Of a DNA stretch of 64,000 bases, positions 59,980-64,000 are shown one piece after another (position 1 is the first letter of the stretch; every line of letters starts with the position of its first letter). The translations under genes were made by a program, and so were the position numbers. The notes below the pieces were generated by a model. It was not told where the DNA came from. It searched no databases and saw only the letters and a program-made list of their open reading frames with translations. The stretch comes from CBFDBF01 sp050304615 (lineage in GTDB: Bacteria; Pseudomonadota; Gammaproteobacteria; Chromatiales; Chromatiaceae). Location of the stretch: contig JBNLDW010000012.1 in the NCBI GenBank assembly GCA_050304615.1, positions 1 to 64,000 on the forward strand, written 5' to 3'.

Positions 59980-61503
59980 TCAAGTGCCACCTAGGGGATT
60001 CGAGGCAGGATGATCTATAGCCATGCGGTATATCTCAAGGTATCTGGCGGCACTGGTATCCCAGCTGAAATCTTGCTGCATACCATTGAGCGCTAGTTTT
60101 TCCCACCATACGCCTGGTCGGCGGTAGAACTCGATGGTTCGTTCTACTGCGGCCAATAGTGAGGCCGCCTCTGGCTGGTCAAATATAAAGCCGGTTGCAC
60201 TTTCATCCAGAATAGTTGTTGGGGCTACATCGGTTACAGTGTCGGCTAGTCCGCCAGTACGATGGACTACAGGTACGGTTCCATAACGCAGGCTATAGAG
60301 CTGATTTAAGCCACATGGCTCATATTTGGATGGCATAAGAAAGGAGTCACACCCAGCCTCTATGCGATGTGCCAATGGCTCATCGTAACCAATCTTTACG
60401 GCACATCTTCCGGGATAGTTGCTGGCCAATTGCTGCATACCTTGTTCTAGCGATGGCTCTCCCTCACCTAGCATGACTAGCTGCACTTCCCCTCTGGATA
60501 GCAGATCAGGCATGATCTCCAGAATCAGGTCTATCCCTTTCTGCTCTACGGTTCGTCCAATATTGCCAAACAAAATGCTCCCATCATCTACTGTTAGTCC
60601 CATCTCCTGTTGAAGACGCATCTTGTTGATCTGTTTTTTCTCAAAGCTATCGCTGTCGTAGTTTTGTGGTATCAGCTGATCGGTTTTAGGATCCCACTGC
60701 TGGTAGTCTATGCCGTTGATGATTCCGGTTAGATGATCGGCTCGATGGTTTAGAAGCCCCTCTAGGCCATAACCAAACTCAGGGGTGCGGATCTCCCGTG
60801 AATATGTTGGGCTGACGGTAGTTATCCAGTCGGAAAAGGTCAGCCCACCCTTGATAAAAGAGAGATTGTCGTGGAACTCCAGCCCTTCTGGAGACCAGAG
60901 CTCTTCCGCTAGCTGTAACCGCTGAAATGTTGGATAGTCGAATACTCCCTGATAGGAGAGGTTGTGGATGGTGAATATAGTCGCAGGCCGGTTGTCTTCC
61001 GCGGCCAGTAGAGGTGGCACTAGACCGGTTTGCCAGTCATTACAGTGCACTATGTCTGGTCGCCACCCAAGCTCGGCTCGGTTCATTGCAATCGCAGCCA
61101 CGACCCGTGAGAAAACGGCAAAGCGTTGTGCGTTGTCTTCCCAATCCTTGCCGGAATTGTCGCTGTAGGGATACCCATCCCGCTTGAACAGCGACGGGAT
61201 ATCCACTAGGTAGAGAGGTAGCTGCCCATCCAGCAACCCCTCCAGTAGGCGTATTTCACTACTGAATCCGTGGATATTGATGGTTGCCGCAGTAGATAGT
61301 GGAATCTCGTGTTCCAGTGTTTGTGGATAGGCTGGTAGAATCAGACGGACATCGTGGCCCAACATCTTTATAGCTGCTGGCAGGCTACCTGCCACATCGG
61401 CCAGACCGCCGGTCTTGATTAGGGGTTGCGCCTCACTGGCTGCAAACAGCACTTTTAGGCTGGATGTTGTGTCGAAACAGGATGATTTGTTATTGCTGTT
61501 CAC
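59980..61503 (-). CDS. glgA: Glycogen synthase (ADP-glucose type)
   Basis: A 507-residue GT5 enzyme: VLFAASEAQPLIKTGGLADV holds the KTGG ADP-glucose loop, FTIHNLSYQGVFDYP follows, and FLMPSKYEPCGLNQLYSLRY near the C-terminus carries the catalytic Glu. It extends alpha-1,4-glucan. Transcribed away from pgi, with 170 bases between; glgB is the next minus-strand gene to the right. Confidence 0.95.
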   Translation of the reverse strand: MNSNNKSSCFDTTSSLKVLFAASEAQPLIKTGGLADVAGSLPAAIKMLGHDVRLILPAYPQTLEHEIPLSTAATINIHGFSSEIRLLEGLLDGQLPLYLVDIPSLFKRDGYPYSDNSGKDWEDNAQRFAVFSRVVAAIAMNRAELGWRPDIVHCNDWQTGLVPPLLAAEDNRPATIFTIHNLSYQGVFDYPTFQRLQLAEELWSPEGLEFHDNLSFIKGGLTFSDWITTVSPTYSREIRTPEFGYGLEGLLNHRADHLTGIINGIDYQQWDPKTDQLIPQNYDSDSFEKKQINKMRLQQEMGLTVDDGSILFGNIGRTVEQKGIDLILEIMPDLLSRGEVQLVMLGEGEPSLEQGMQQLASNYPGRCAVKIGYDEPLAHRIEAGCDSFLMPSKYEPCGLNQLYSLRYGTVPVVHRTGGLADTVTDVAPTTILDESATGFIFDQPEAASLLAAVERTIEFYRRPGVWWEKLALNGMQQDFSWDTSAARYLEIYRMAIDHPASNPLGGT

Positions 61504-61673
61504 GAAATCTTGTTTTAGTTAGATATGCCTTGGCATTGTAGTTTAATCTGTAGGTGCTGATCAAAGCCAGTAGTCAGTTAGGTTGATCCGCTTGTCGCCA
61601 AGTAGGGTTAGACTCGACTGAACCCTGGCCAAGTGTAACAGAAACAATTTTCTATCGGGACTATATATTGGAA

Positions 61674-63314
61674 ATGACATCAATAACTGAAACCGCCGCC
61701 TGGAGAGAGCTGCAGACCCACTGGGATCAATTGCAGGGACTGCAGATGCGCGATCTTTTTGCGCAGGATCCGGGACGGGCAGAAAATTTCTCCACCGAAT
61801 GCTGCGGTATTCTACTTGATTACTCCAAGAATCTGATCACAGAGCAGACTATGGAGCTGCTGCTGAATCTATCCGCAGCAGCAGATATTCCCGACTGGAT
61901 AGGGCGGATGTACGCTGGAGAGAAGATAAACGGTACTGAGCAGCGGGCAGCGCTACATGTGGCTCTGCGTAACCGCAGTAATAGGCCAATGCTGGTGGAT
62001 GGCGCCGATGTCATGCCGGAGGTAAACCGGGTGCTTGGGCAGATGGAAGATTTTGTTCGCCGGGTGCGGGAAGGTCAGTGGCGCGGGTACAGCGGAAAGC
62101 AGATCACTGATGTAGTAAATATTGGTATCGGCGGTTCTAATCTTGGTCCGTTAATGGTAAGCGCGGCATTGGCTCACTATCAGACACCTGAACTGAGGGT
62201 GCATTTTGTCTCTAATGTGGATGCCACCCATATTACCGAGACCTTGCGCCCACTCAATCCGGAGACCACCCTCTTTATTATTGCCTCCAAGACATTTAGT
62301 ACCCAGGAGACACTGACCAATGCCCACGTTGCTAGGGGATGGATAGAGGCCGCACTGGGCGATGAGGCAGCAGTCGCCAGCCATTTTGTGGCGGTCTCCA
62401 CCAATCTGGAGAGGGTAAGCGCCTTTGGTATAGATAGCAGCAACATGTTTGCCTTCTGGGACTGGGTAGGGGGGCGCTACTCCCTCTGGTCTGCTGTAGG
62501 CCTGCCAATTGCCTTGGCTATTGGGATGGAACGGTTTCATGAGCTGCTGGCGGGTGCCCATGAGATGGATGAGCACTTCCGTACGGCACCGCCGCAACAG
62601 AATATGCCACTGATCCTCGCCTTGCTCGGTATCTGGTACGCCAATTTTGGCGCTGCCAAGAGCCATGCAGTGCTGCCCTATGACCAGTATCTACGCTATC
62701 TGCCGGACTATCTGCAACAGGCAGATATGGAGAGCAGTGGCAAGCGCGTCACCCGTGATGGCAGGATTGTAGACTACTCCACCGGTCCGGTGATCTGGGG
62801 TGCAGCTGGAACTGATGGGCAACACGCCTTTTTCCAACTAATTCATCAGGGGACTCAAGTTATCCCGTGTGACTTTATCGTCCCAATCCACAGCCATAAT
62901 GAGCTGGGACAGCAACAGGAGAAGCTGTTGGCTAACTGTCTGGCCCAGAGTGAGGCGTTGATGCGAGGGAAGAGTGAGCAAGAGGCTCGGATCGAACTAG
63001 AGGCGTCCGGTATGGCAGTGGATGATCTGGAAGCATTGTTGCCGCACAAGATTTTCCCCGGCAACCGGCCCAGCAATACCCTTCTGCTTGATCAAATCAC
63101 CCCACAGCGGCTGGGGGCGCTGATCGCCCTATATGAGCACAAGATCTATCTACAGGGGGTGATTTGGCAGATCAACTCTTTTGATCAGTGGGGTGTGGAG
63201 TTAGGCAAACAGTTGGCAGGGGTGATCCTGGACGAATTGACCGGTGGCGACGGGGTCGCCCACGACAGTTCAACCCAGGCCCTGATTGACCGGTGCAAGC
63301 GGGAGCGCAGTTAA
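61674..63314 (+). CDS. pgi: Glucose-6-phosphate isomerase
   Basis: A 546-residue SIS-fold enzyme: VNIGIGGSNLGPLMV (phosphate loop), MFAFWDWVGGRYSLWSAVG (signature 1), and GKRVTRDG and SHNELGQQQEKLLANC later. Interconverts glucose-6-P and fructose-6-P. ATG 61674 is preferred to TTG 61668. It sits inverted between two glycogen genes and ends 3 bases from glgB. Confidence 0.96.
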   Translation: MTSITETAAWRELQTHWDQLQGLQMRDLFAQDPGRAENFSTECCGILLDYSKNLITEQTMELLLNLSAAADIPDWIGRMYAGEKINGTEQRAALHVALRNRSNRPMLVDGADVMPEVNRVLGQMEDFVRRVREGQWRGYSGKQITDVVNIGIGGSNLGPLMVSAALAHYQTPELRVHFVSNVDATHITETLRPLNPETTLFIIASKTFSTQETLTNAHVARGWIEAALGDEAAVASHFVAVSTNLERVSAFGIDSSNMFAFWDWVGGRYSLWSAVGLPIALAIGMERFHELLAGAHEMDEHFRTAPPQQNMPLILALLGIWYANFGAAKSHAVLPYDQYLRYLPDYLQQADMESSGKRVTRDGRIVDYSTGPVIWGAAGTDGQHAFFQLIHQGTQVIPCDFIVPIHSHNELGQQQEKLLANCLAQSEALMRGKSEQEARIELEASGMAVDDLEALLPHKIFPGNRPSNTLLLDQITPQRLGALIALYEHKIYLQGVIWQINSFDQWGVELGKQLAGVILDELTGGDGVAHDSSTQALIDRCKRERS

Positions 63315-63317
63315 CCC

Positions 63318-64000
63318 CTAAGGTTGAAGTATCAGCGCCCCTAGAGGTGGCAGGGTGATAGATATGGATTGATCAAAACCCATCCATGGGCGTGGCTCAG
63401 TAGCAACCAGGCCAGCGTTGCCAATATTACTGCCGCCATAGAACTCAGAGTCAGAATTATATATCTCATGGTAATTGCCGGCCTCTGGTACTCCCAGGCG
63501 ATAACCTTCACGCGGTACTGGGGTGAAATTAAGTACCACGATAACAAAGCCGCCACTCTGGCCTCGACGGATATAGCTTAGAATTGACTGGCTGGCATCA
63601 TGGCAGTCTATCCATTGGAACCCGCTATCTTCAAAATCGATTCCATGGAGTGGCTCCAGTTGTCTATAGAGGCGGTTTAGTTCACTTATGCTGGCACTGA
63701 TCCCCTGGTGTTGGTGACGTCCCAACAGGTGCCACTCCAGTTGTGAGTCGTGATCCCACTCGACACCCTGGCCAAACTCGTTACCCATGAATAGCAACTT
63801 CTTACCTGGATAGGTGAACATGTAACTGTAAAGCAGCCGGAGTGAGGCAAAGCGTTGCCAATCATCTCCTGGCATCTTATCCAGCATTGAGCCTTTGCCG
63901 TGTACCACCTCATCATGAGAGAAGGGGAGGACGAAGTTTTCAGTAAAGGAGTAGAGCAACCCAAAGGTAAGTTGGTCGTGGTGATAGTGGCGGTGTACCG
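63318..64000 (-). CDS. glgB: 1,4-alpha-glucan branching enzyme GlgB, C-terminal part
   Basis: The last 226 or so codons are inside the window; the frame is open to the right edge, where VHRHYHHDQLTFGLLYSFTE continues upstream of a TTG that is not a start. FVLPFSHDEVVHGKGSMLDK is the conserved GH13 segment with catalytic-site His-Asp, GKKLLFMGNEFGQGVEWDHD the next, and the C-terminal all-beta domain ends GALILQP. It makes alpha-1,6 branches in glycogen. Confidence 0.95.
   Translation of the reverse strand, partial: VHRHYHHDQLTFGLLYSFTENFVLPFSHDEVVHGKGSMLDKMPGDDWQRFASLRLLYSYMFTYPGKKLLFMGNEFGQGVEWDHDSQLEWHLLGRHQHQGISASISELNRLYRQLEPLHGIDFEDSGFQWIDCHDASQSILSYIRRGQSGGFVIVVLNFTPVPREGYRLGVPEAGNYHEIYNSDSEFYGGSNIGNAGLVATEPRPWMGFDQSISITLPPLGALILQP

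Overview
The window is chromosomal DNA of a Gram-negative gammaproteobacterium. It carries a complete tol-pal operon, lptF/lptG, lpxH, a ZipA divisome protein, topoisomerase IV and a class I cysS. The gene orders smc-zipA-ligA, lptG-lptF-pepA-holC, yebC-ruvCAB-ybgC-tol-pal, lpxH-ppiB-cysS and uvrY-uvrC-pgsA-tRNA(Gly,Cys,Leu) are typical of the class. Smc instead of MukB, a YeeE/YedE thiosulfate-type transporter, a diheme cytochrome c4-like protein and a short QueF point to a free-living or symbiotic, possibly sulfur-oxidising lineage of the Chromatiales type. That placement is inference.

Region 1-4701 is accessory DNA. It is an integron-type gene cassette array: eight complete cassettes and one cut by the window edge, all read on the minus strand, each ending in an attC site (eight attC sites, 56-114 bp). 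No integron integrase is visible between the array and the next core gene, so within this window it behaves as a cluster of attC sites lacking an integrase (CALIN). The cassettes encode a GNAT acetyltransferase (partial), a stand-alone sigma-70 region-4-like protein, a HEPN-like protein with an R-x4-H motif, a YcxB-like membrane protein, and secreted, membrane or soluble proteins of unknown function.

5.2-7.9 kb (minus) holds a nucleotide-sugar epimerase, a TviB-type nucleotide-sugar dehydrogenase and queF. 8.0-14.7 kb (plus) holds smc, zipA, ligA and a small unknown gene, followed by a convergent GGDEF/EAL protein. 17.3-22.1 kb carries parE, a CNP1-like secreted protein and parC. 22.4-24.7 kb (minus) has a small unknown gene, holC and pepA, divergent from lptF-lptG (24.9-27.1 kb). 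27.1-29.4 kb (minus) has an RDD membrane protein, a small radical SAM protein and an HDOD protein. 29.5-38.9 kb is one long plus-strand block for Holliday-junction processing (ruvCAB), envelope integrity (ybgC-tolQRAB-pal-cpoB) and 7-deazaguanine synthesis (queE, queC; with queF this gives three preQ1 steps).

39-44.7 kb has a YeeE/YedE transporter and a minus-strand amidohydrolase plus a three-part LplT-PlsC-Aas phospholipid-recycling fusion. 44.8-46.6 kb has tRNA-Lys(UUU), tsaB and a diheme cytochrome c. 46.6-49.7 kb has an ArnT-like glycosyltransferase, a family-2 glycosyltransferase and a LAB_N membrane protein, probably a lipid A/undecaprenyl sugar modification set. Between the first two lies a roughly 210-bp element made almost wholly of nested inverted repeats. 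49.7-53.1 kb has lpxH, two cyclophilins and divergent cysS. 53.2-58.9 kb has a beta-CASP metallo-hydrolase, a membrane protein, uvrY, a family-5-like uracil-DNA glycosylase, uvrC and pgsA, followed by tRNA-Gly, tRNA-Cys and tRNA-Leu and panD. The window ends in a glycogen locus: glgA (minus), pgi (plus) and the 3' part of glgB (minus).
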